Part shown: positions 21,169 through 29,068 of the stretch, piece by piece
Numbering within the stretch: the stretch's first letter is position 1
Layout of the letters: every line of letters starts with the position of its first letter
Source: SXRF01 sp038043465
Lineage (GTDB): Bacteria > Pseudomonadota > Alphaproteobacteria > Rickettsiales > SXRF01
DNA length: 29,163 nucleotides
Assembly: GCA_038043465.1 (NCBI GenBank)
Contig: JBBTBX010000015.1
Location: 1 to 29,163 of the forward strand
Reading direction: 5' to 3'
Program-made: the position numbers and the translations under genes
The notes under the pieces: generated by a model
Database searches by the model: none
What the model saw: the letters and a program-made list of their open reading frames with translations, nothing else
Told to the model about the DNA's origin: nothing

Positions 21169-21927
21169 ATGATAGAGAATATTTTTCCCGCAATGCAAAG
21201 CATGGAAACCAGGTTTATCTGGGCGGGGATTATCTGGGCAGTGGTTATGGGGTTGGCGGCTGGCAACTATGCCTGCTCGCTGATTCACCGTTTGCCGCGT
21301 GGACGGTTGCTTCTGGATAAAGCACCATATTGCGGGAGTTGCGGCACGTTATTGCAGGTGCGCGATTTATTTCCGGTTTTTTCGGCTATGTTATTGCGCC
21401 ATCGCTGTCGTTATTGCGGAACATCATTTCCCATTTCTCATACTGTTACCGAGATTCTGCTGGCTTCGATTTTTGTGCTGGCATTCCTGCGCTATGGCTT
21501 TGGTGATATGTTCATACTCGTATGTTTCCTTGCGTCATTCCTCATTATTTTGGCTGCAATTGAGGTGAATGAAAAGCTGATTATGGGCAAGGTCATGATT
21601 ATGGTTATCGTGACCGGTATGCTTACGCGCATGGATATTGACGGAGGTTTGTTTGGATTTGTGCTGGGTGGGTTATTTGGGGCTATAATCGGTGCGGTTA
21701 TATGGCGCAAATCCATCACTAAAGAAGGGCATATCTACCGCCTGCCGAAACAGGCGGAGCTGATGGCGATGGCGGGAATATGCGTAGGTTCAGCGGCATT
21801 TCCCAAATTCCTTCTGCTGCTTGTGGGTGCTTATATTGTTACATGGGTAATTGCCAAAGTAGCACAGAAGAATTTTGCTATTACTATTCCTTTTGGCATT
21901 GCGATAATGGTTCAGTTTTTTGTTTGA
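21169..21927 (+). CDS. Prepilin-peptidase (PilD-like) homologue lacking catalytic aspartates
   Basis: A 252-residue polytopic membrane protein. The N-terminal cytoplasmic domain has the PilD zinc cysteines C55-x2-C58 and C80-x2-C83 in the correct setting (DLFPVFSAMLLRHRCRYCG). Six or so membrane helices follow. In active type IV prepilin peptidases a GxGD motif and another Asp are required. Here the first site reads AAIEVNEKLIMGK, with Glu132 where Asp is expected, and the second reads PKQAELMAMAG, with no GxGD. It may be inactive, have a changed mechanism, or retain only the methyltransferase half. GAGG precedes the ATG. It ends three bases before a dispersed element. Confidence 0.8.
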   Translation: MIENIFPAMQSMETRFIWAGIIWAVVMGLAAGNYACSLIHRLPRGRLLLDKAPYCGSCGTLLQVRDLFPVFSAMLLRHRCRYCGTSFPISHTVTEILLASIFVLAFLRYGFGDMFILVCFLASFLIILAAIEVNEKLIMGKVMIMVIVTGMLTRMDIDGGLFGFVLGGLFGAIIGAVIWRKSITKEGHIYRLPKQAELMAMAGICVGSAAFPKFLLLLVGAYIVTWVIAKVAQKNFAITIPFGIAIMVQFFV

Positions 21928-21929
21928 TT

Positions 21930-22016
21930 TGACATCCCGACAAAAGTCGGGATCCAGTGCAAAAACCACTGACAGAATTTGTGGCTCTGGATCCCGGGTC
22001 AAGCCCGGGATGACAG
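21930..22016. repeat. Dispersed TIR element, GTCATCCC family (copy 4)
   Basis: An element of about 87 bp between the prepilin-peptidase-like gene and metX, with ends TGACATCCCG and CGGGATGACAG. Hairpins are ATCCCGACAAAAGTCGGGAT (21934-21953) and CCCGGGTCAAGCCCGGG (21993-22009). The middle shares the TTTGTGGCTCTGGATCCC segment with the copy at 7673. Its right end overlaps the last 18 bases of metX. Confidence 0.85.
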
Positions 22017-23171
22017 AAGCCTTGCAGAGCCTTCAATAAATCCGCGCACGGCATTATCGAATTCGGGCAGTTCCAGCAGGAAAGAATCGTGGCCTTTGTC
22101 GCTTTCAATTTCGGTGAAGCTGACATCGGCGCGCACGGCATTTAATGCGCGTACCAGGTTGCGGCTTTCAACCGAGGAATAGAGCCAGTCGCTGGAAAAT
22201 GACACTACGCAGAAACGGATGTGAGTTCCGGAAAAAACATCGGTGAGTTTGCGGGTGCCGCCACGAGTCAGGTCAAAATAGCTGGCAGCGCGGGTGAGGT
22301 AGAGGTAGGAATTGGCATCGAAACGCTCAACGAAGCTTGCGCCCTGATGACGTAGGTAGCTTTCCACCCGGAAATCGGCACCGAAACCGTAAGTATAAGC
22401 TTCACCATTTTGCAGGTTGCGCCCGAACTTTTCCTGTAGCATGCTTTCGGAAAGGTAGGTTACATGCGCTGCCATGCGCGCCACTGCCAGACCCTTTGCC
22501 GGATATTTTTTATGCGAGATATAATCACCATCGCACCAGTCGGGATCAGACATTATCGCCTGCCTGCCGATTTCGTGGAAAGCGATATTCTGCGCTGACT
22601 GGCGGGTGGAGGTGGCAATTGGAACAGCCGCAAAAATACGCTCGGGAAAACGCCGCGCCCATTCCAGAACCTGCATCCCGCCCATTGAACCGCCAATGAC
22701 GCAGAAAATTTTATCGATTCCCAATTGGTCAAGCAGCAGTGCTTGCGCTTTCACCATGTCGTCAATGGTGATGAAAGGGAAGGACAGCCCATAAGTTTTG
22801 CCGGTTGCCAGGTTTACACGTTTTGGCCCGAAAGAACCCATGCAACCGCCGATTATGTTGGAGCAGATAACGAAGAATTTATCGGTGTCTATCGGTTTTC
22901 CCGCACCTACCATCCTGTCCCACCAGCCTTCCTTGCCGGTTACCGGATGCGTGCCGCAAAGATACTGGTCGCCGGTCAGGGCGTGGCAGACGAGTATCAC
23001 GTTGCTTTTGTCGGGGTTTAATTTGCCATAGGTCTGATATGCCATCGGTATGTTGGAAACTTCGACACCACATGCGAGCTTAAGCGGGGTTTCGCGGGCG
23101 ATATAGGCTATCTCACCTACTTCTACTTCCCGATAATTCGCGCCAAAAATTGATTTTTCTGTAGGATTCAT
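21999..23171 (-). CDS. metX: Homoserine O-acyltransferase MetX
   Basis: Alpha/beta-hydrolase enzyme that acylates homoserine (acetyl or succinyl) as the first step to methionine. The 390-residue protein has the acyl-site stretch NVILVCHALTGDQY (57-70), SNIIGGCMGSFGP (104-116), the nucleophile elbow GGSMGGMQ with Ser162, the catalytic Asp in SSDWLYS and the His in DKGHDSFLLE. Whether acetyl-CoA or succinyl-CoA is used cannot be read safely. The final residues LSSRA and the stop are encoded by the end of a dispersed repeat, in the same frame as the repeat-derived VSSPI end of MurG. It is the only housekeeping gene on the reverse strand in this part. Confidence 0.93.
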   Translation of the reverse strand: MNPTEKSIFGANYREVEVGEIAYIARETPLKLACGVEVSNIPMAYQTYGKLNPDKSNVILVCHALTGDQYLCGTHPVTGKEGWWDRMVGAGKPIDTDKFFVICSNIIGGCMGSFGPKRVNLATGKTYGLSFPFITIDDMVKAQALLLDQLGIDKIFCVIGGSMGGMQVLEWARRFPERIFAAVPIATSTRQSAQNIAFHEIGRQAIMSDPDWCDGDYISHKKYPAKGLAVARMAAHVTYLSESMLQEKFGRNLQNGEAYTYGFGADFRVESYLRHQGASFVERFDANSYLYLTRAASYFDLTRGGTRKLTDVFSGTHIRFCVVSFSSDWLYSSVESRNLVRALNAVRADVSFTEIESDKGHDSFLLELPEFDNAVRGFIEGSARLLSSRA

Positions 23172-23189
23172 ACTGAGAAATTACCGTGC

Positions 23190-23246
23190 ATTTTATGCAT
23201 AAAATTTTACATATAGTTTATTTAAATAAATAACTAATTTAGTTAT
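23190..23246. promoter_or_regulatory. Palindromes in the metX/tadG-like divergent gap
   Basis: ATTTTATGCATAAAAT (23190-23205) is a perfect 16-bp palindrome, 19 bases from the metX start. ATAACTA-ATT-TAGTTAT (23230-23246) is a second inverted repeat. Both are possible operator sites for metX or for the divergent Tad cluster. The space before metX is too short for the usual alphaproteobacterial SAM-II riboswitch, and none was recognised. Confidence 0.45.
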
Positions 23247-23375
23247 ATTTCCAGCATTTAATAACACTATATTAATACTGTAACTGTATAATTTGTCTAT
23301 CACATATATTTATTGGGTCGGCAAGTATCTGTTGGTATCTGTTACTGCTTGAGCATTTATAGCAATGGGGTATTT

Positions 23376-24627
23376 ATGAAAAGGATAATCCGGTTCTCAG
23401 AATTTTATAAAGCACAGGACGGCGGAATTATGCTTGCCTGGACGGTTATTCTGCCTGTGGTCATAGGGATGGTTGGTCTGGGTGTGGAAACAGGTTCGTG
23501 GTATTTAAGCAAACGTAATTTACAAACGGCGGCGGATACGGCAGCACTTGCTGGTGCGCGCGAAACAACAACAACAAAACGTACATCAGCAGCCCAGTAT
23601 GCTGTTACGCAGAATGGTTTTCCAAGCGGTGTAACTGTTACAATTAATAATCCGCCACTAGCAGGGGGCTACACCACCAATAATAATGCCGTCGAAGTTA
23701 TTATATCAAAAACACAGTCTCTTACTTTTTCAAGTTTGTTTTTAGGCAGCAATACTGTTGTAAGTGCCAGGGCTGTAGCCGTTAAACAAACTGCAGGTAG
23801 TGGTGGTGGTTGTGTAATGGCTTTGGCGGGAAATGGTACCGGTATAGATATAACTGGTAGTTCAACTATGAATATGCCTACCTGCACGCTTATATCAAAC
23901 TCTAACATAAGTGCCTCTGTAGACATAACTGGTAACTCCAATACCAATGTATATAGTTTACACACTGTGGGGAATTATCAGGTTGGTGGTTCGGCGGTGT
24001 TCAACGCAGCAGTGTCTCCAACGATTAATGGTGATGAGACACCAGATCCTTATGCTAATATGACAGTGCCGACATATAGCGGTTGTGATAATAATAATTT
24101 CAGCACTCACTCTACAGTCACCATCAATCCAGGTGTTTATTGTAATGGGTTTAAATTAACCTCACACGCCAATGTTACATTAAATCCGGGAATATATAAT
24201 CGATCGTGGTGCTTTTGATATTGGCGCGCAAGCAACACTTACAGGCACTGGAGTTACTTTTATCCTCACTAGCTCCAGTAATTCCGGTTATCCAGATATA
24301 ACCATAAATGGTGGAGCGACGGTATCTATTAATGCTCCGACCAGCGGTGAATATTCAGGAATTGCCTTTTATCAGGATCGCAATGCTACTATCAATAATC
24401 TTAACAAATTCAACGGCGGTTCGACTATGAATATAAATGGAGCTATTTACCTGCCAAGCGGTGAGGTTACTTTTAATGGTGGCAGTACCATCAATGCAGC
24501 TTGCACACAGATAGTAAGTAATATGGTTAATTTTTTTGGAAATAATAATATAAAAGCTGATTGTTCTGGCAGCGGAATGTCACAGATCACACCTGGGTTT
24601 GCTGGGGCAGTTAAGCTGCAGGAATAG
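23376..24627 (+). pseudogene. TadG-like surface/pilus protein gene with a frameshift
   Basis: The start at 23376 gives MKRIIRFSEFYKAQDGG and then the Tad-like domain: a single membrane segment IMLAWTVILPVVIGMVGLGVE followed by RNLQTAADTAALAGA, quoted here in parts. A long Ser/Thr/Asn/Gly-rich secreted region follows. The frame ends at 24218 (after NPGIYNRSWCF). The next frame continues the same protein immediately as IDRGAFDIGAQATLTGTG and runs to TAG at 24625-24627, ending FAGAVKLQE. Restoring two bases (AT) in the ATATAT run at 24192-24197 would give NPGIYIIDRGAFDIG and one protein of 417 residues. The break may be a real mutation, a slippage switch, or a sequencing error. The gene is followed after three bases by two TadE-like genes. 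Confidence 0.8.
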
Positions 24628-24630
24628 GCG

Positions 24631-25083
24631 ATGAAAAAATTGGGAATTATTTTTAATAGATTTCTAAGAAATCAAAAAGGCGCGGCGGCTGTTGAATTCG
24701 CGCTTGTGGCGGTAAGCTTTGTTTTTTTAATACCTGTAGCCGTAGATATAGCAACTGTAATAAACAAATCTGTTATACTCAGTAGCAGCGTCCGGGCAGG
24801 GGTGCAATATGCAATTTCCTATCCGGATGATAATTCCGGAATAGCGCAGGTGATACAAACTGCAAGCGGTTTTCCCAGCGGGAGTGTTTCTGTAACAGTT
24901 AATCAATTCTGCCAATGTGCCGGTGTTAGCAGTGCTTGTGGCTCTATATGCAGCAGTGGTGCTGTGGCAAATACTTATAATACCATAACTGCCAGTTATG
25001 CTGTGCCGATAATTTTACCATATGATAATTATCCAACCAATTCTTACACTATTTCAAAATCAGCCACAGTTCAGGTTAAATGA
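24631..25083 (+). CDS. TadE-like pilus assembly protein 1
   Basis: A 150-residue protein with a short basic start, then QKGAAAVEFALVAVSFVFLI, the TadE-like motif and membrane helix (about 15-38). A periplasmic/extracellular part contains five cysteines near CQCAGVSSACGSIC. TadE-like proteins are minor, pilin-like components of Tad (Flp) pili and carry a Glu at +5 like pilins (AAAVEF). The start is three bases after the TadG-like gene, and the end overlaps the next gene by four bases (ATGA), so the three form one operon. Confidence 0.85.
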   Translation: MKKLGIIFNRFLRNQKGAAAVEFALVAVSFVFLIPVAVDIATVINKSVILSSSVRAGVQYAISYPDDNSGIAQVIQTASGFPSGSVSVTVNQFCQCAGVSSACGSICSSGAVANTYNTITASYAVPIILPYDNYPTNSYTISKSATVQVK

Positions 25084-25490
25084 TTATGCGTATGCCAGGA
25101 TTTGTTAAAAGAATAAGGATAGATGAAAAAGGCGCGGCGGCTTTGGAAATGGCTCTCGTGTTTCCCGTATTCATACTCTTTATATTTGGAATTATAGAGT
25201 TCAGCCGCGCTTATTGGGTTTTGCATACCATGGAGCTGGCAATTGAAGAAGCGGCACGTTACGCTATTGTTAATACATCGGCATATGATTCGGAAATTGT
25301 CACAAAAGCAAAAGATAATCTGTATGGTTTTGACAGCTCACAATTTACTGTTACCTCTGTATCGCAAAATATTAATGGCGTTACTTATAAGGTGATTACA
25401 GCAAGTTATCCATTTAATTCTGTTGTTCCTAATCTTCTGCCGTTTGGTTTAATCCCACTAACCAGAAGCGTTTCTGCACCGCTGTTGTAG
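25080..25490 (+). CDS. TadE-like pilus assembly protein 2
   Basis: A 136-residue TadE-like protein. KGAAALEMALVFPVFILFIF (about 18-37) is the classic TadE membrane motif, followed by GIIEFSRAYWVLHTMELAIEEAARYA and a small extracellular domain without cysteines. The ATG at 25080 overlaps the previous stop; the ATG at 25086 is an equally good start. The TAG stop (25488-25490) lies inside the first unit of a heptamer array. The other Tad genes (cpaF/tadA, tadB, tadC, flp) are not in this window. Confidence 0.87.
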   Translation: MIMRMPGFVKRIRIDEKGAAALEMALVFPVFILFIFGIIEFSRAYWVLHTMELAIEEAARYAIVNTSAYDSEIVTKAKDNLYGFDSSQFTVTSVSQNINGVTYKVITASYPFNSVVPNLLPFGLIPLTRSVSAPLL

Positions 25491-25528
25491 GGTGTAGGGT
25501 TCAGAGGTCTGAGGTCAGGATTCAGGGA
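25487..25528 (+). repeat. Degenerate heptamer array at the end of the Tad operon
   Basis: GTAGGGT, GTAGGGT, TCAGAGG, TCTGAGG, TCAGGAT, TCAGGGA. The period is exactly seven but the units are diverged. The first unit contains the stop codon of the upstream gene. Confidence 0.65.
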
Positions 25529-25560
25529 TTTTTAAACTCATCATTCTTATAGTTATTACA

Positions 25561-25584
25561 AATAAGAACTATAAAGTTCTTATT
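25561..25584. repeat. Perfect hairpin AATAAGAACT/AGTTCTTATT
   Basis: Ten-base arms, four-base loop ATAA, no mismatch. There is no T-run after it, so it is not a standard terminator. It opens the gene-free repeat region 25491-26029. Confidence 0.8.
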
Positions 25585-25615
25585 TGAAGGTACGCTCGCT
25601 TCGCAGCGAAAAGTA

Positions 25616-25799
25616 GAGACCTCTGCATAATACGTTTTTCGTCATTGCGAGAAGGCGTAGCCACAGCCTGTCCCCGCCCAACCTTGCTTGGAAGAATTGG
25701 CGGGGACGGCAATCCAGTAAAATCAAGCATCATAGAAAGATGGATTGCTTCCTGCCACGCTGCGCTCGCAGTCGCAATGACGTATTATGCAGAGGTCTC
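25616..25799. repeat. Three nested inverted-repeat elements
   Basis: The outer arms GAGACCTCTGCATAATACG (25616-25634) and their perfect complement (25781-25799) enclose a GTCATTGCGAG-family element (25641-25781). That element encloses a CCCCGCCC...GGCGGGG hairpin (about 25671-25707) of the GTCATCCC family. No gene is present. Confidence 0.85.
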
Positions 25800-25837
25800 A
25801 AGTAAAATTTCTGGCGGTCTTTCGGACTCGATTTTCA

Positions 25838-25872
25838 TACTCATTATGTATAATAGTTATACATAATGAGTA
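25838..25872. repeat. Perfect 16-bp inverted repeat with a 3-base loop
   Basis: TACTCATTATGTATAA (25838-25853), TAG, then the exact complement (25857-25872). It is AT-rich and lacks a T-run. It could be a protein-binding dyad or a hairpin in RNA. Confidence 0.85.
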
Positions 25873-25890
25873 TAACTCATATCTATAATA

Positions 25891-25972
25891 CCCCCCACCC
25901 TTACCCTCCCCCGCAAGGGGGGAGGGGATTAGGAGTAATCCGCAAGGGGGGTAAATGGGGATGACATTGTCT
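25891..25972. repeat. C-rich/G-rich palindromic element
   Basis: CCCCCCACCCTTACCCTCCC, then CGCAAGG and GGGGAGGGGATTAGGAG, followed by a second CGCAAGGGGGG and a GGGGATGACA end. The core matches the element inserted in ddl at 8258-8325. The rest of the gap to 26029 shows no gene. Confidence 0.7.
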
Positions 25973-26029
25973 TTACAAAATAATTAATATTCAATATATA
26001 GTCCCCTGAAATGGGAATTGGTTAGTGTT

Positions 26030-26905
26030 ATGAACAATGATAACAAGCTGTCTAAGCTGCGGGCGCGGATCGATGCAATTGATAATGAAATTATCGAGCA
26101 GCTGATCAAGCGTATTGCTGTAGTAAAGGAAGTTGGAGAATTAAAGATTACCACTACTACTATTCCCTGTCCGATACGCTCTGGGCGTGAGGCGGAAATG
26201 GTGCGCAATATTGCTGAGCGATTCCGTCCTACCGATTTTCCGGCTGCTGCTGCCACTGCCATCTGGCGGATTATAATCGGTGCATCTACCGGCGTGGAAG
26301 CGAGGCTTGGCTTATCGGTGTTTGCTGATGATAAGGAAAATAATTTATATTGGCTGGCGAAAGAATATTTCGGACCAGCTTCGCCGATAGTCAGGCAACC
26401 ACACATTAAGCGGGTGATTGGCGATGTAATGGACGGAAAAGCAGCGGTGGGCATCGTGCCGTTTTTACGCAGCTCTGACACCAGCAACTGGTGGATGGCA
26501 CTTATGCAGCATGGTGAAAACGTGCCGAAAATATTTGCGCATATTCCGTTTGTATATACCGATGTTCCGGGGAAGGCGATGCCATCGGCACTGGCTGTGG
26601 CGAGGCTGAAGCCGGAGCCGTCGGGCGATGATATGTCGCTGGTGGTTATCGAAGCCGATGCCAATGTCAGCCAGAACCGGTTGCAGACTGGGTTTGGTAG
26701 TGCGAAGCTGGAAGCGTCGTGGATCAATATCGCCAGTCTAAGCCCTGCCAGCCGTCACCATCTGGTGGAGATAAAAGGTTTTATTGATGCTGAGCATGAA
26801 GGATTTAAGACCTTTTCTGCCGGTCTTGGAGCGTCAATCCTTGCTACGCATTTTCTGGGAGCATATGCAACACCAATGACTCTTGCTGATTCGCAAAACA
26901 CTTAA
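26030..26905 (+). CDS. Chorismate mutase with an uncharacterised C-terminal domain
   Basis: AroQ-type chorismate mutase (chorismate to prephenate). The ATG at 26030 is preferred to the TTG at 26018. The N-terminal helix KLRARIDAIDNEIIEQLIKR (9-28) has the expected Arg and Asp spacing, and the mutase domain runs to about residue 85 with GREAEMVRNIAERF. About 200 residues follow (KAAVGIVPFLRSS, HIPFVYTDVPGKAMPSALAVARL) that lack the catalytic TRF motif of prephenate dehydratase, so this is not a standard P-protein. A similar two-part protein precedes hisC and tyrA in Rhodospirillales-like genomes, to my knowledge. It is the first gene of the aromatic operon, with hisC 16 bases after it. Confidence 0.85.
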   Translation: MNNDNKLSKLRARIDAIDNEIIEQLIKRIAVVKEVGELKITTTTIPCPIRSGREAEMVRNIAERFRPTDFPAAAATAIWRIIIGASTGVEARLGLSVFADDKENNLYWLAKEYFGPASPIVRQPHIKRVIGDVMDGKAAVGIVPFLRSSDTSNWWMALMQHGENVPKIFAHIPFVYTDVPGKAMPSALAVARLKPEPSGDDMSLVVIEADANVSQNRLQTGFGSAKLEASWINIASLSPASRHHLVEIKGFIDAEHEGFKTFSAGLGASILATHFLGAYATPMTLADSQNT

Positions 26906-26921
26906 AAATAAAAGTATTTTT

Positions 26922-28001
26922 ATGAAACCTACACCTAATTCCGGAATTTTAGACATCGCGCCTTATGTTGGTGGAAAATCAACGGCGGGGGCTGGCGTGA
27001 AAGTTGTAAAGCTTTCTTCCAATGAAACACCGCTCGGGGCTAGTCCTTTGGCAATTTCAGCTTATAAAGAAGCGGCGGCGACGCTGCACCGCTATCCGGA
27101 TGGAACAGCGAGCAAGCTGCGCGAAGCTATTGCCGAGGTTTATGGTTTGCCTTTTGAGCAGATTGTGTGCGGTGCTGGCTCCGATGAACTTATCGGTTTG
27201 CTGGTGCATGCTTATGTGACGGCGGGTGATGAAATCCTCATCAGCGAACATGGTTTCCTGATGTATAAAATTTATGGGCAGAGCGTGGGCGCGAAAGTTA
27301 TTCCGGCTCCGGAAAAGAATTTGAAAACTGATGTGGACGCGCTGCTTAAAGCAGTTACCCAAAAAACCAAGATTGTGTTTATCGCCAATCCCAATAACCC
27401 AACCGGCTCATATATTTCCGCAGCCGAAATGAAACGTTTGCGTGATGGCTTGCCGGAGAATGTTATACTCGCGATTGATGATGCTTACTGCGAATATGCT
27501 GATGCGCCTGACTATAGTGATGGTAGCGAGTTGGTGAAGGCTTCTGAAAACACGGTTATGCTGCGTACATTTTCCAAGATTTATGGTTTGTCTGCGCTGC
27601 GTATCGGCTGGATGTTCGCGCCTGCTAATATTGTTGATGTTATCAACCGTATCCGTGGCCCTTTCAATGTTTCCACTCCGGCGATAATGGCGGGGGTTGC
27701 TGCGGTGCGTGACGTGGAATTTACTGCGAAAGCTAGAGAGTTTAATAATAAATGGCTGCGGTGGATGAGTGAAGAAATAGCAGGGTTGGGGCTTAAAGTG
27801 CATCCGAGTATTGGTAATTTTATATTGGTTGAATTTTCCAAGGAGCGAAGTGCGGCGGCGGCGAATAAGTTTCTTATGGAGCGCGGGTTGATCGTGCGTG
27901 AAGTGGCTAATTACGGTCTTCCTAACTGTCTGCGGATAAGCATAGGCTTGGAAGAAGATAATAAGGCGGTGGTTGCTGCACTGAGGGAGTTTTTGCAATG
28001 A
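26922..28001 (+). CDS. hisC: Histidinol-phosphate/aromatic aminotransferase HisC
   Basis: PLP fold-type I aminotransferase, 359 residues. The start at 26922 removes a non-homologous extension overlapping the previous gene. Motifs: KLSSNETPLGASP (about 26-38), HRYPDG (about 55), GAGSDELI, ANPNNPTGS, AIDDAYCEYAD, and FSKIYGLSALRIGW with the PLP-binding Lys219. Between a chorismate mutase and tyrA it probably also transaminates prephenate or phenylpyruvate in Tyr/Phe synthesis, as broad-range HisC enzymes do. Its stop overlaps the tyrA start (ATGA). Confidence 0.93.
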   Translation: MKPTPNSGILDIAPYVGGKSTAGAGVKVVKLSSNETPLGASPLAISAYKEAAATLHRYPDGTASKLREAIAEVYGLPFEQIVCGAGSDELIGLLVHAYVTAGDEILISEHGFLMYKIYGQSVGAKVIPAPEKNLKTDVDALLKAVTQKTKIVFIANPNNPTGSYISAAEMKRLRDGLPENVILAIDDAYCEYADAPDYSDGSELVKASENTVMLRTFSKIYGLSALRIGWMFAPANIVDVINRIRGPFNVSTPAIMAGVAAVRDVEFTAKAREFNNKWLRWMSEEIAGLGLKVHPSIGNFILVEFSKERSAAAANKFLMERGLIVREVANYGLPNCLRISIGLEEDNKAVVAALREFLQ

Positions 28002-29068
28002 CCACTCCCATTTTTACGCAAATAACCATTATCGGGCTGGGGTTGATTGGCAGTTCCATCGCCCGCGCGGCACATGAGAACAGGCTTTGCGAAAAAATTA
28101 TCGGCTATGACCATAATGAAATTTCCATCGCTTTTGCGCTCAAGGAAAAGTTTATTGATGCCGGATATATGGATTTGCAAAGCGCGGTTTTTGGCAGTGA
28201 CCTGATTATTATCGCTACGCCACCTGCAACGCTTGGGGAAATCGCGCAGGAAATCGCGCCACATCTTATTGTGGGGGCGATTGTGATGGATGTGGCATCA
28301 GTCAAAAGACCGGCGGTGGAAGCTATTGCACCGCACTTGCCGGAGACTGTTATTTTTATTCCGGCGCATCCTATTGCTGGTAGTGAGCAATCAGGAGTGC
28401 GCGCCGGAAGAGCGGATCTGTTCAGGAAGAAGCGACTTATAATCACGCCGAAAGAACCGCCACAGGCTGAAACTCTGGATAAGATAACCGCCTTCTGGGC
28501 GGGGATGGGAGCGCGTCTGGAAGGGATGCCGGCGGAAATCCACGATATGATTTATGGCTATATGTCGCATTTGCCACAGCTTATCGCTTTTTGTCTGGAA
28601 CAGCCGTTGGGCAGGTTTTTTGAGATGACCGAAGGCAAGCCGGTATATAAAAGTTTCCTGCGGCTTGCCGGTTCTAGTCCTGAACTTTGGGCGGAGATTT
28701 TTGAACAGAATAAGGATAATTTGCTGAGTGGGCTTGACCGCTATATTGATGTGGTAACCCATGTGCATAAAGAGCTTTTGGACGCGCCGGAAACGCAGGA
28801 AAGTGGCAATGATGAAGTGCTGGCATATACGGTTTTGTTTCCGCGCATAGTTGCTTCCTGCCTGATTACCACGGTTATGGAAGCAGAGAAAAATGCCGGA
28901 ATTCCTTTTGCCCGTTACGCCGGCACCGGCTTTGCCGATATGAGCGCGCCAGCAATTCTGCCGCCGGAAGAAGATATGGAGCATATCTCCGCGCAATATA
29001 AGCTGGTTGCAAATATTCTCGACCAGTTTTTGTTAAGGTTGAAGCTGTTTCGGACGAGTATCGGGTGA
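27998..29068 (+). CDS. tyrA: Prephenate/arogenate dehydrogenase TyrA
   Basis: NAD(P)-dependent oxidative decarboxylase leading to tyrosine. The 356-residue protein has the Rossmann loop GLGLIGSS (13-20), IIIATPP, DVASVK, the active-site HPIAGSEQSG (124-133, catalytic His124), and the helical C-terminal dimer domain with MSHLPQLIAF and SSPELWAEIFEQN. It is about 50 residues longer than the minimal TyrA. Substrate choice (prephenate or arogenate) is not obvious. The ATG overlaps the hisC stop by four bases. A long heptamer array starts at its TGA stop and runs out of the window. Confidence 0.93.
   Translation: MTTPIFTQITIIGLGLIGSSIARAAHENRLCEKIIGYDHNEISIAFALKEKFIDAGYMDLQSAVFGSDLIIIATPPATLGEIAQEIAPHLIVGAIVMDVASVKRPAVEAIAPHLPETVIFIPAHPIAGSEQSGVRAGRADLFRKKRLIITPKEPPQAETLDKITAFWAGMGARLEGMPAEIHDMIYGYMSHLPQLIAFCLEQPLGRFFEMTEGKPVYKSFLRLAGSSPELWAEIFEQNKDNLLSGLDRYIDVVTHVHKELLDAPETQESGNDEVLAYTVLFPRIVASCLITTVMEAEKNAGIPFARYAGTGFADMSAPAILPPEEDMEHISAQYKLVANILDQFLLRLKLFRTSIG

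Noticed and set aside
22337..23031. Forward frames opposite metX
   Set aside because: Antisense of a complete MetX with catalytic residues in place.
23172..23375. SAM-II riboswitch before metX
   Set aside because: No matching conserved pseudoknot pattern was seen, and the short AT-rich leader with palindromes does not fit.
25491..26029. CRISPR array in the repeat cluster
   Set aside because: Repeats are inverted and of different sequences, with no regularly spaced direct repeats and no cas genes.
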